A stretch of DNA of 64,000 nucleotides, taken from contig NZ_AQXH01000001.1 of assembly GCF_000375465.1 (NCBI RefSeq), positions 1,465,338 through 1,529,337 of the forward strand, in the 5' to 3' direction. Shown here one piece after another: positions 44,240 to 52,424 of this stretch. Each line of letters begins with the position of its first letter. Positions within the stretch are counted from its first letter, which is position 1. A model generated the notes under the pieces. The model made no database searches, was not told the DNA's origin, and saw only the letters and a list, made by a program, of their open reading frames with translations. The position numbers were made by a program, and so were the translations under genes. The DNA comes from Balneola vulgaris DSM 17893. Lineage in GTDB: Bacteria > Bacteroidota > Rhodothermia > Balneolales > Balneolaceae.

Positions 44240-45592
44240 ATGCGTCATTTAACTTTTTGTGCAATTGCTCTGCTAGCAATGTTAAACTGCACCGATTCTT
44301 CCTCTAATTCAGGTGAAGAGGAAGTTTATACTCCTCCAATTCCACCCGGTTTTGAATGTGTTGACGGATTGTCCGCTGGCACCTATCCTTGTAACAACAT
44401 CGACTTAGTGGCGCGTGTAAGTGCTTCTGAACTCAGAGGAAGTAATTTAAATGATATTTGGGGATGGAAAGACCCTCAAACAGAAAAAGAGTATGCCCTT
44501 GTTGGGTTAACGGATGGGGTTACATTTGTGGATGTGACCAATCCCGATGAGCCTATTGTTGTTGGGAAACTTCCTGAAAGTAACATCTCTGCTAAATATA
44601 AAGTGCTAACAGACCCAAATTACGAAGCTTGCCAAATTGGAATCGGTGAAACTGAGTATTCAAAAAATCTACAAAAAGGTTCTGCCTGGCGAGATCACAA
44701 AGTATATAACAACCACTTATATATTGGTAGCGATAGCCAACCTCATGGTGTTCAAGTATTCGACCTAACTAAATTACGAGGGTACAATGGTAGTTTTATC
44801 GAATTCAACGACGATAATCTATATGCTGGTTTAGCCAATTCGCATAATATTGTTATCAATGAAGAAACGGGCTTTTTATATGCTACCGGTGCCACGAACG
44901 CTGACACCTGTAATACAGCTGGGCTTCATATTTTAGATTTATCCACTCCATCCGACCCCGTTTTTGCTGGTTGTTATGAAGACGCCACCCCTCCCCGACG
45001 AAGTGAAGGTTCCGCGTATATTCATGATGCGCAGTGTGTGATTTATAATGGTCCTGATACCGAGCACGCAGGGAAAGAAGTATGCTTTAACGCTGCTGAA
45101 AGATCTTTAGCTATTGCTGATGTTACTGATAAGCAAAACTTACAAACGTTGGGCTTTGCTACGCAGCCTTATATGTACTATGCGCACCAGGGTTGGTTAA
45201 CGGAAGACCAGCAATATTTTATCATGAACGATGAGTTAGATGAAATCAACTTAGGTAGGAATACTAAATCGTATGTATTTGATGTAAGAGATTTAGACAA
45301 CCCGGTATTCATTGATTACTACACCCACAATACTTTTTCTATCGATCATAATATGTATGTGAAAGGTGATTACGTGTATGCCTCAAATTACAATTCGGGA
45401 TTACGCATTTTAAAGATGGATAACATTGCCGAGGCCGACTTATCCTTGGCGGCTTTCTTCGATACCCAGCCTGCATCCGACCAAAACAACTTCAGTGGCG
45501 CATGGAGTGTTTACCCATACTTCGATAGCGGCACTGTTATTGTGAGTGATATCGCTGACGGCCTGTTTATCTTGAAGCCAAATCTAAATTAA
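44240..45592 (+). CDS. Choice-of-anchor B family lipoprotein (LVIVD repeats)
   Basis: A 450-residue surface or periplasmic lipoprotein. The signal ends AMLNC with acceptor Cys17 (the Asn before Cys is unusual but tolerated in this phylum). The rest is a beta-propeller of LVIVD-type repeats: YALVGLTDGVTFVDVTNPDEPIVVGKLP, HGVQVFDLTKLRG, AGLHILDLSTPSDPVFAGCY and KSYVFDVRDLDNPVFIDYYTH. This matches the TIGR04312 choice-of-anchor B group, whose members are often secreted by marine bacteria; no enzymatic role is known. It is transcribed alone, divergent from the TIGR03546 gene. Confidence 0.87.
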   Translation: MRHLTFCAIALLAMLNCTDSSSNSGEEEVYTPPIPPGFECVDGLSAGTYPCNNIDLVARVSASELRGSNLNDIWGWKDPQTEKEYALVGLTDGVTFVDVTNPDEPIVVGKLPESNISAKYKVLTDPNYEACQIGIGETEYSKNLQKGSAWRDHKVYNNHLYIGSDSQPHGVQVFDLTKLRGYNGSFIEFNDDNLYAGLANSHNIVINEETGFLYATGATNADTCNTAGLHILDLSTPSDPVFAGCYEDATPPRRSEGSAYIHDAQCVIYNGPDTEHAGKEVCFNAAERSLAIADVTDKQNLQTLGFATQPYMYYAHQGWLTEDQQYFIMNDELDEINLGRNTKSYVFDVRDLDNPVFIDYYTHNTFSIDHNMYVKGDYVYASNYNSGLRILKMDNIAEADLSLAAFFDTQPASDQNNFSGAWSVYPYFDSGTVIVSDIADGLFILKPNLN

Positions 45593-45641
45593 GGAGTTAC
45601 ATCTACTCAACATTAATAAACCCACATATCCGCCGTTTACC

Positions 45642-45672
45642 TTTGAGTTAGAGTCGAATTTCCGTACCTTTT
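45642..45672 (+). promoter_or_regulatory. Strong Bacteroidota-type promoter of the alpha-oxoamine synthase gene
   Basis: TTTG (45642-45645), 19 bases, then TACCTTTT (45665-45672): the -33 box and spacing are perfect and the -7 box has one mismatch to TAnnTTTG. A small hairpin, CGTCTG-AATTT-CGGACG (45695-45711), lies in the leader before the ATG at 45735. Confidence 0.65.
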
Positions 45673-45734
45673 TGCCGTTTTTACACTAATAAAACGTCTG
45701 AATTTCGGACGACTAATACCCTTTTTATTTTTTT

Positions 45735-46964
45735 ATGGATCTATTTGATAAGCTTGAGGGCAGACCTAGTCCACTAGGACCATTTACTTCTGAAGGATAC
45801 GGCTACTATACTTTTCCAAAACTAGAAGGACCATTAGGTCCAATTATGAAATTTGATAACAAGGACATGATCGTTTGGAGTATAAACGATTACCTTGGTG
45901 TTGGTAGTAATCCTGAGATTAAGAAAGTAGATGCTGAAGCAACTGCTGAATATTCTTTAAGTGCTCCTATGGGTGCTCGTTTAATGACAGGTAACTCTAC
46001 ACAGCACGAATTGCTTGAGCAAGAATTAGCTGCTTTTGTACACAAACCTGCAGCTCAGCTACTAAACTTTGGATACCAAGGTATCATGAGTGTGATTCAC
46101 TCTTTAGTAGACCGAAACGATTTCTTGATTTATGATGAGCTTAGCCATGCATGTATTGTTGATGGTAAGCAATTAGCTATGGCTGACAAGTCTGTATTCA
46201 AGCATAATGATATTGAGAGCTTTAAAAAGCAATTATACAGAGCTGCGGCTAAGAAGAAGGATAATTCTTCTATTCTTGTAGTTACTGAAGGTGTATTCGG
46301 CATGACCGGCGACCTCGGTATTCTTCGTGAGATTATTGAGCTTAAAAAAGAAGTGCCATTCCGCTTATTGGTGGATGATGCTCATGGTATTGGTACTCTT
46401 GGTGATGATGGCTCAGGTACTGGAACGCATTTAGGTTGCCAAGAAGGTATTGACATCTACTTTGGTACTTTTGCTAAAGCTTTTGCTAGTATTGGCGCTT
46501 TTGTTGCTTCTGAACCTCGTGTAATCGAGTTCTTAAAAGCGAATGTGAGAAGCCAGATTTTTGCGAAGTCGCTACCAATGCCAATCGTGGTATCTGCACG
46601 CGAGCGCCTCAAAATGATTCGTAAGCATCCTGAGTGGAGAGAGCAGCTTTGGAAGAACACACTAAAGCTAAGAGAAGGTCTTCAGAAGATCGGATACAAT
46701 GTACTTCCATCTGAAAGTCCTGTAACACCGGTACTAACTCAAGGAAGTACTGCTTTATGCCAAGACATTATGCGCAAGCTTCGTGAAGAGCATGGCGTGT
46801 TTGTGAGCGGTGTTGCTTACCCAGTTGTACCTCGTGGTATCGTACTTATTCGCTTGATTCCAACTGCGGTTCACAACGATGAGCATATCGAAAAAACTTT
46901 AGAGGCTTTTGATGCCATTAAAGACTTCGTATTTGCAGCAGCGGCTGAAGTAACTGCTGGTTAA
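45735..46964 (+). CDS. Alpha-oxoamine synthase, serine palmitoyltransferase-like (or cysteate acyltransferase)
   Basis: A 409-residue PLP enzyme that should condense an amino acid with an acyl thioester. The alpha-oxoamine synthase core is intact: HACIVDG (His stacking on PLP), LLVDDAHGIG (Asp214/His217) and PLP lysine Lys248 in YFGTFAKAFASIGAF. The N-terminus (LGPFTSEGYGYYTFPKLEGPLGP, WSINDYLGVGSNPE, SAPMGARLMTGN) follows the Bacteroidota serine palmitoyltransferase pattern rather than BioF or Kbl. Related enzymes use cysteate to start sulfonolipids, known in this wider group (Salinibacter), so the amino-acid substrate is open. It is monocistronic, with a strong promoter and terminator, implying high expression. 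Confidence 0.85.
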   Translation: MDLFDKLEGRPSPLGPFTSEGYGYYTFPKLEGPLGPIMKFDNKDMIVWSINDYLGVGSNPEIKKVDAEATAEYSLSAPMGARLMTGNSTQHELLEQELAAFVHKPAAQLLNFGYQGIMSVIHSLVDRNDFLIYDELSHACIVDGKQLAMADKSVFKHNDIESFKKQLYRAAAKKKDNSSILVVTEGVFGMTGDLGILREIIELKKEVPFRLLVDDAHGIGTLGDDGSGTGTHLGCQEGIDIYFGTFAKAFASIGAFVASEPRVIEFLKANVRSQIFAKSLPMPIVVSARERLKMIRKHPEWREQLWKNTLKLREGLQKIGYNVLPSESPVTPVLTQGSTALCQDIMRKLREEHGVFVSGVAYPVVPRGIVLIRLIPTAVHNDEHIEKTLEAFDAIKDFVFAAAAEVTAG

Positions 46965-46989
46965 TTCAAGTAGCTGACTATATTTTCTA

Positions 46990-47018
46990 AAGCCTTCCCA
47001 TTCGGGAGGGCTTTTTTT
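46990..47018 (+). terminator. Terminator of the alpha-oxoamine synthase gene
   Basis: AGCCTTCCC and GGGAGGGCT form a nine-pair stem (one T-G pair) with an ATTC loop, followed by a T run. It starts 26 bp after the stop codon. Confidence 0.88.
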
Positions 47019-47043
47019 GTGCTTATGAATAAAATAAGAGCAT

Positions 47044-47074
47044 AAAAAAAGCACCTTTCAGAAAAAGGTGCTTT
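47044..47074 (-). terminator. Terminator of the DEAD-box-like gene
   Basis: On the minus strand AAAGCACCTTT (plus 47048-47058) pairs with AAAGGTGCTTT (plus 47064-47074). The plus-strand A run at 47044-47050 gives the U tail in the minus transcript. It lies 28 bp beyond the stop of the DEAD-box-like gene. Confidence 0.88.
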
Positions 47075-47101
47075 AAGTTTTTTGAAACCGAATACTGGCT
47101 A

Positions 47102-49081
47102 TTATTTGAAGAGTTTTTTAACCCAACCAAATACGCCTTTCGGCTCTTCGCGACCTTCACGTCCGCCTGAAAGCCCATCATAACTTGGACGTGGTAGCGC
47201 AAGTTCATCACGCTTACTGCGCTTTTGCTTATGATGCTTATTCGACTTTTTAGATGAAGAATTATCTCGATGTTTGTTATTTCGAGATGACTTTCCTCCT
47301 CTTCTATTTCGGTTTTTCGAATGCTTGTCGTTCTTAGAATTATCCTTCTTTTCAGTCGGCTTAGATGACTTCTTCTTTTTCTTCTCAAGAACTTCTTCCG
47401 GAAGTTTAATTTCAACGGGTGCGTACCCAACTTCCTTCGTAATTCGATCGATATCTTCACGGTCCATTTTAGACACTAAGGATACCATTTGAGCGGCCTT
47501 CTTATTGCCAACTAACTCAGCACGGTACTTATACTCTTCCACTTCGCTAGGGACGTCGTAGTTGATAACCTGAGTTACTTTATCCAGTTCTATATCAGTT
47601 GCTGAAATACCACCAACCAATAACACCTTCATTTCACCAGTTACAAACTTCTGAAAACGCTCGTTGTACACTTGTTGGTCAATTCCTTCGTGCACACTCA
47701 CTACTCCCCAGCTCTTCTTAAGAATAATTCTGAAAAGTCGGTCGGTTGTTCTCTTAGAAGCCGTAAAGATAACGATGCGCTCTTTAGGGCTATTCTCTAG
47801 GTGCGACATCAACGTTGAAATCTTCATACGAGGAGGCACATTGATGTATACCTGCTCAAGATCTTTAGACACCGGGGTCGGCTCGTCTTCTTGATCTTCA
47901 GGCAGCACTACCTCTACTGAAGCTTCTTTCAATTTTTCTTTGGGCGACTCTTCCGCCTCCTCTTCCTGCTCCTCTTTTTTAGGCTCAGGGTTTAGAACCA
48001 CTTTCACAGATGCTTTGGTAAGCTTTTCTTCTACCTTAGCTTGATCTAGTTTTGCTGGTTCAACAGCCTTTGGCTCACTTTCTGAGTCAGCTTCTTCCGT
48101 TGATTCGGTTGCCTGCTTTTCTTCTTGTTCTGAAGTTTCATTACTAGCATCCGATGTTTCTTGGGTGTCTTCTGTATCAGGCTCTAGAACCACTTCTACT
48201 TCTGCTGCTTCAAGCTTTTCTTCCACTGTTTTAGCTACAGATTCTACCACTTCTTCGTCAGATACAACTTCTGCTGTTTTTTCTTCTGAAGTATCTTCGG
48301 CAATCGTTTCTTCTTGATTCGACTCACTTCCGTTGGTAGTAGATTCGGTTTCCTTTGGCTCAGGGTTAAGCACTACTTTCACTGATGCTTTAGCTAATTT
48401 TTGTTGAACCACTTCAGGATCAATATCAGCTGCTTCAACAGGTGCTTTTTGTTCTTCCTCTAAGTCTTGGAAGCCTATGAGCTCTGGATTTTGCAAGGCT
48501 TGCTCAGCTAGTTGCTTAGTTGCACTGTTTAAAGTACCCGAGAAAATAAGAACCTGCGGGGTGCTTTCGATTCGCTCGAAAACAGACTTCACCCGTCCTA
48601 CTAGGTTAAAGTTCTCCATGGCATGTGCTTCATCAATAATCACACATTCCAAGTTTTCAAACTTTCTGTTTGTTTTCTCCAGTATGTCAACTAATCGGCC
48701 CGGATTGGCTACAATCACGGGTGCTCCATCTAAAATTGCTTGCTCTTGGGTAGCTCTGTCGCCTTTCATTGACAGGGATGCGCTACTTACTTGTGCATGA
48801 TAGCCCATCGCCCAGATCATTTCATCAATGGCTTTAGCTCGCTCTATAGATGGTGTTAAAATTAATATTCGTGTGCCTGTGGCCTCTCCATTCGCGATCA
48901 ACTTCTGTAAAGCAGGTATCAAAAATGCTGCTTTATCCTCTTCTTCGTTCTTAACAAGCATATGCTTGCCTTGCAATACCTGAGGAATAACTTCATGCTG
49001 GAGAGGTGTAGGCTGTTCTAACCGTGTATCGACCAGTCCGCTTAATAAATCCGGACTCAGGTCATATTGTTCAAATGACAA
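47102..49081 (-). CDS. Degenerate DEAD-box helicase-like protein with acidic repeat insert (probable pseudoenzyme)
   Basis: A 659-residue protein with both RecA-like domains of a DEAD-box helicase but most motifs damaged. Recognisable: EQPTPLQHEVIPQVL (Q motif), NPGRLVDIL (Ib), IIDEAH (II, 148-153), FSGT (III). The Walker A site is VKNEEEDK (43-50) where GxGKT belongs, motif V reads GISATDIE, and the motif VI HRxGRxGR is replaced by YRAELVGNKK. Between the domains is an acidic insert of about 200 residues with four copies of a KLxxASVKVVLNPEP-like motif (near 228, 289, 353, 383). The tail (567-627) is Lys/Arg/Ser-rich and could bind RNA. I choose the TTG at 49081, preceded by AGAGGTG; a TTG at 49120 is less likely. 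ATP-driven unwinding seems lost; a scaffold role is inferred. Confidence 0.88.
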   Translation of the reverse strand: MSFEQYDLSPDLLSGLVDTRLEQPTPLQHEVIPQVLQGKHMLVKNEEEDKAAFLIPALQKLIANGEATGTRILILTPSIERAKAIDEMIWAMGYHAQVSSASLSMKGDRATQEQAILDGAPVIVANPGRLVDILEKTNRKFENLECVIIDEAHAMENFNLVGRVKSVFERIESTPQVLIFSGTLNSATKQLAEQALQNPELIGFQDLEEEQKAPVEAADIDPEVVQQKLAKASVKVVLNPEPKETESTTNGSESNQEETIAEDTSEEKTAEVVSDEEVVESVAKTVEEKLEAAEVEVVLEPDTEDTQETSDASNETSEQEEKQATESTEEADSESEPKAVEPAKLDQAKVEEKLTKASVKVVLNPEPKKEEQEEEAEESPKEKLKEASVEVVLPEDQEDEPTPVSKDLEQVYINVPPRMKISTLMSHLENSPKERIVIFTASKRTTDRLFRIILKKSWGVVSVHEGIDQQVYNERFQKFVTGEMKVLLVGGISATDIELDKVTQVINYDVPSEVEEYKYRAELVGNKKAAQMVSLVSKMDREDIDRITKEVGYAPVEIKLPEEVLEKKKKKSSKPTEKKDNSKNDKHSKNRNRRGGKSSRNNKHRDNSSSKKSNKHHKQKRSKRDELALPRPSYDGLSGGREGREEPKGVFGWVKKLFK

Positions 49082-49198
49082 TGGTACACCTCTTTTTTGG
49101 CTTAATAGTTCAATTTTCAAAGATCAATGTCCGCATCGTTGCAGACCCGCCTAATATACGAAAGTTAATCTCTAAGCTCATATTTCATTTTCAAGGCC

Positions 49199-50125
49199 TT
49201 ATTTGCCCTCCTCAGGCATTTCTAAGGGCATATAGTCTCTTTTGAAGATAGGTTCGACTAATGGCTGCTCTTTTTTGATCACCCGGCCGTAGCCAAATAC
49301 TAAAAGTATGATTATAAGCATGCCCACTAAGCCTATAATGCCTGCTTCAGGGCCAAAACTGCCGCCAGTCCATAAATCGGGCCCTACTTCTTCAACTTGT
49401 ATCAATGATCTTCTCATTTCAAGTCCACTTACAGGCAGCCCAAAAATGCCTCCCATTGCAAAATTCCATGCAAAGTGTATTCCTATCGATAAAGCCAAGC
49501 GCCCTGTAATCAGATAAGGAATGGCCAGCATAATACCTGCAATAAGTATATATGAAGTAGATATCAGTGTGGCATTCGGATTCCAGATGTGTGCTATTCC
49601 AAAAATAGCTGAGGTTATAAAAACAGCCCATAAAGTAGCTTGCCACGGCGTAATTGGGCCGATGATTGCACCCTCTTTCAAGTTTGGAATGAAATAGCCT
49701 CTAAATATAAGCTCTTCATAAAATCCAACGCCCATCATTTGAACCATGTACACAGCTAATGTGATTAGCCAATAATCTGAACCTGCACGCTGCCAACCGT
49801 AGCCTGAAATTTCAATCCAACCCATTCCCCACTCTAAAAGGAACACAACAGTGAGTGCAAGCACCGCAATTAGTATACCTAGCCCACACTCTTTCCACCA
49901 AAGTGCCTCTAGCTTTAACCCTATTTCTTTGATGGAACGGCGGTCAACTTGCTTGATCATCAATAGGCTTGCAATGAATAAACCAATTGAAAGGGCTATA
50001 TATGACCATACAGTTGAGGCGAAGAACCCTGATGGGATAGCTAAGAAAAACGCTAAGGCTAAAAATAGAAGCAAACGAACGCCAGCTCGGAACCGATGTT
50101 CTTCATTATTGTATATAATATTCAT
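49199..50125 (-). CDS. CPBP-family intramembrane metalloprotease
   Basis: A 308-residue polytopic protein with about eight helices. The Abi/CPBP signature is present: GFYEELIFRGYFIP (Glu137-Glu138, Arg142), then FGIAHIWNPNA (His) and IGIHFAWNFAMGGIFGLPVSG (His, Asn). Prokaryotic members include putative bacteriocin-immunity and protein-processing proteases; the substrate is unknown here. It ends just upstream of the degenerate DEAD-box-like gene, 117 bp away on the same strand, and is divergent from the SRAP-like gene. Confidence 0.9.
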   Translation of the reverse strand: MNIIYNNEEHRFRAGVRLLLFLALAFFLAIPSGFFASTVWSYIALSIGLFIASLLMIKQVDRRSIKEIGLKLEALWWKECGLGILIAVLALTVVFLLEWGMGWIEISGYGWQRAGSDYWLITLAVYMVQMMGVGFYEELIFRGYFIPNLKEGAIIGPITPWQATLWAVFITSAIFGIAHIWNPNATLISTSYILIAGIMLAIPYLITGRLALSIGIHFAWNFAMGGIFGLPVSGLEMRRSLIQVEEVGPDLWTGGSFGPEAGIIGLVGMLIIILLVFGYGRVIKKEQPLVEPIFKRDYMPLEMPEEGK

Positions 50126-50200
50126 TGGGGCATACAGGTTTATGCTTAATAGTATCGACCTGCTAAAAATAGAAACTCTTAAACTAAGTCCACCATATTT

Positions 50201-50854
50201 ATGGAACGCTATGTATTACATGCTGCTAAAACACTAATTGAAGATACTTTTGAAGTTTCATCCCCATCAGAAGTCCTTTTCAAACATTCATTCAATATTT
50301 ACCCAGGCTCTCCAATGCCTATCATCTATAATGAAGAGCAAGGTCGATCTATCTCTACAGGTATATGGGGAATCAACGATTCAGCTAGTGATGAAGCAAT
50401 TACAGAAATAGCTAAATCTAAATTACAATCTGACCACTCTGAGCTTAAACCATGTATCATTCCTGCCAGTGGTTTTTATATGTGGAAACAATCTGTGAAC
50501 GACCGACTCCCCTTTTATGTGCGGATGCTGAGTCAAGAGGTCTTAGGTTTTGCAGGCATGTATAAAGTGACTGAATCGAGCGAGGGTAAAACGAATATTC
50601 AATTTGCTGTAATCACTAAAGCATCAAATGTATTACTTCAGCCTTTAGGGCCTACTATGCCACTTATTTTAGAACCTGATCACTATAGCGATTGGTTAGA
50701 AGGGCAACACCAACCATTGTTGACCAAGTTCTATAAAGATACTGACTTGATTCCCGATTTAGCCGTGTATAGAGTGCCCGATTTAGTGAATGACCCATCA
50801 GAAAATTCAAGGGCTTTGATTCAGGCCATTCCAAAACGCAGAGATGACGACTAG
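50201..50854 (+). CDS. SRAP-domain protein (YedK/HMCES-like) lacking the catalytic residues
   Basis: A 217-residue protein with the overall SRAP pattern: FNIYPGSPMPIIY, ISTGIWGIN, CIIPASGFYMWKQ, LGFAGMYKVT, FAVITKASNVLLQPLGPTMPLILEPDHYSDWL. In active SRAP proteins Cys2 forms a thiazolidine crosslink to abasic sites, with an Asn (NARxE), a Glu (GFYEW) and a His (HDRMP). Here the start is MERY (Glu2), the NARxE stretch reads AKSKLQ (71-76), GFYEW is GFYMW (Met94) and HDRMP is GPTMP. The start is fixed by alignment of MERYVLHAAK with the usual MCGRF. It therefore cannot crosslink abasic DNA in the known way. It may still bind DNA ends or be a regulatory paralogue. Divergent from the CPBP gene by 75 bp. 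Confidence 0.85.
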   Translation: MERYVLHAAKTLIEDTFEVSSPSEVLFKHSFNIYPGSPMPIIYNEEQGRSISTGIWGINDSASDEAITEIAKSKLQSDHSELKPCIIPASGFYMWKQSVNDRLPFYVRMLSQEVLGFAGMYKVTESSEGKTNIQFAVITKASNVLLQPLGPTMPLILEPDHYSDWLEGQHQPLLTKFYKDTDLIPDLAVYRVPDLVNDPSENSRALIQAIPKRRDDD

Positions 50855-50856
50855 TA

Positions 50857-51777
50857 TCAACTAGTGGGTTTAGTGCCCGGCTTCCCTTCAACGCTGTTAT
50901 TAAACACTCTCAACGTTGGGTAAGCTAAATCAATGTCATCATGTTTATTGAATTCATCGAGTGCTCGCTCCCAAATTGCTTGCGAAGAACCGCGTCGACG
51001 TCTTGGGTCTGTTAGGTAACGTATAGAGAGCATAATACCGCTGTCTTTCACTCCTGTGTATACAATCGGAGTGAGGTAGCGATACTCAATCAAGTAAGAC
51101 TTAGCAGCACGAGCAATCTGCTTTTTGGCACTTTCAATAAAATCTTTGGATTCATCATTCGAGATTTCTTCTAAAATCTTCTTCGCTTTCTTCCAATCGC
51201 TTTCGAATGTGACCATAATGCCAATCTCATTCCATATAAACTGGAAATCGCTGGTGTAATTTGCCATGTGCTCGCTAAACACTTTGTGATTAGGAATATG
51301 AATCACACGACCTGTACTCTGATCGGCATCTACCCAATTTCCAATCTCTAGAATGGTGAACTTAAAAGGACGCACATCAATTACATCGCCTTTTGATTCT
51401 CCAATTTCGATTCTATCGCCTACATCAAATGGCTTTCTCCAAATTATGAAAAGCCAAGCGGCTAAATCTGTAACAGGATCTTTCAAAGCAATAGCTAAAC
51501 CCGCAGAGAGTAACCCAAAATAGGTGGAAAGATCGCCCCAGGCCGTAAACCAAATCTGGCTGATGATGATAATCCCAATAAAAGCTGAGAAGTAAGTAAG
51601 GTTTTTGCGCCATTTATATACGGTGCGCTTACTCTCTACATTTTTACTAACCACACGCAGCGTTAAAATGCGAATGAGCCATAAAACTAATATTACAACT
51701 ACTGTTTTCACCACTTGAAGGGTGAAAAACGGTGAGTTTTGAAAAAATTCAGCGATGTTATTTAAGAAATTTTCCAT
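50857..51777 (-). CDS. Small-conductance mechanosensitive channel family protein (MscS)
   Basis: A 306-residue membrane protein with three or four N-terminal helices. The pore-lining segment YFGLLSAGLAIALKDPVTDLAAWLFIIWRKPFDVGDRIEIGESKGDVIDVRPFKFTILE is the MscS hallmark, followed by the cytoplasmic beta and alpha-beta domains (HIPNHKVFSEHMANYT). It gates under membrane tension to release solutes on osmotic downshift. Slightly longer than E. coli MscS, as in many environmental bacteria. It converges on the SRAP-like gene with 2 bp between stops. Confidence 0.92.
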   Translation of the reverse strand: MENFLNNIAEFFQNSPFFTLQVVKTVVVILVLWLIRILTLRVVSKNVESKRTVYKWRKNLTYFSAFIGIIIISQIWFTAWGDLSTYFGLLSAGLAIALKDPVTDLAAWLFIIWRKPFDVGDRIEIGESKGDVIDVRPFKFTILEIGNWVDADQSTGRVIHIPNHKVFSEHMANYTSDFQFIWNEIGIMVTFESDWKKAKKILEEISNDESKDFIESAKKQIARAAKSYLIEYRYLTPIVYTGVKDSGIMLSIRYLTDPRRRRGSSQAIWERALDEFNKHDDIDLAYPTLRVFNNSVEGKPGTKPTS

Positions 51778-51813
51778 GCGGTGATAATAACCTTATGAAT
51801 TGACACTTACACA

Positions 51814-51845
51814 CTTGGGATAGTATTGAATTTTGAATATCTTTA
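51814..51845 (+). promoter_or_regulatory. Candidate promoter of secG
   Basis: CTTG (51814-51817) is followed after 20 bases by TATCTTTA (51838-51845), close to TTTG-N19/20-TAnnTTTG with one mismatch in each box. The leader would be about 23 bases before the secG ATG at 51875. Confidence 0.4.
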
Positions 51846-51874
51846 TGGTCTTGAAAAAAATCTAAGTAATCATC

Positions 51875-52270
51875 ATGCTTTACAATATTCTAGTCGCAGT
51901 TATTACCATTATTTGCGCACTTTTAATTCTCGTAGTTCTTCTTCAAAACGGACAAGGTTCTGGTTTATCTGGTATTAGTGGAGGCGCAGGTGGCGGCCTT
52001 GCTGGCAATTCTGGCCTAGGCGCACGTCGTACCGCAGATTTACTTTCTAAAGCTACCGGAATATTTGGTGGAGCTTTTCTAGTACTTTGCATCCTTGCAA
52101 ACTTCGCTATTGATAATGCAGGTACACAACCTACACGTAGTATCCTTCAAGAAGGTGGAGCTGGAATTCCTGCTCAAGACTTAAACGCCCCTTCTGAAAC
52201 TCAGTCTGCTGTTCCAGTTCAGAACAACGACGCAACGGGTACTGACAACTCGACTGAAGGCGAAAACTAA
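51875..52270 (+). CDS. secG: Preprotein translocase subunit SecG
   Basis: A 131-residue inner-membrane subunit that assists SecYEG protein export. Two helices (about 3-23 and 55-77) flank the conserved LLQNGQGSGLSG and GGGLAGNSGLGARRTADLLSKAT loop. The C-terminus is an extended polar, Thr/Asn/Glu-rich tail (residues 90-131), longer than E. coli SecG but usual in Bacteroidota-type genomes. It is monocistronic, with its own candidate promoter and terminator. Confidence 0.95.
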   Translation: MLYNILVAVITIICALLILVVLLQNGQGSGLSGISGGAGGGLAGNSGLGARRTADLLSKATGIFGGAFLVLCILANFAIDNAGTQPTRSILQEGGAGIPAQDLNAPSETQSAVPVQNNDATGTDNSTEGEN

Positions 52271-52294
52271 TTTTTTAGTTTTATTCGATTTTAT

Positions 52295-52326
52295 AAAGCC
52301 TAGTTCTTTTGAACTGGGCTTTTTTT
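52295..52326 (+). terminator. Terminator of secG
   Basis: AAAGCCTAGTTC pairs with GAACTGGGCTTT (one T-G pair) around a TTTT loop, then a T run. It lies 24 bp after the secG stop. Confidence 0.9.
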
Positions 52327-52424
52327 ATGCCCACTATTTTTTACAAAATGAATTAGGCTTCCCAAAATTTTACCTTCATATTTACCGTCGTAAAATTTTA
52401 TGGTGTAATAATATTAGGGTAATC

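Noticed and set aside
47023-47460. A 145-residue minus-strand open frame at the 3' end of the DEAD-box-like gene
   Set aside because: It is a shifted reading of the Lys/Arg-rich tail; its composition is an artefact of the AAG/AGA-rich codons and it runs through the terminator hairpin.
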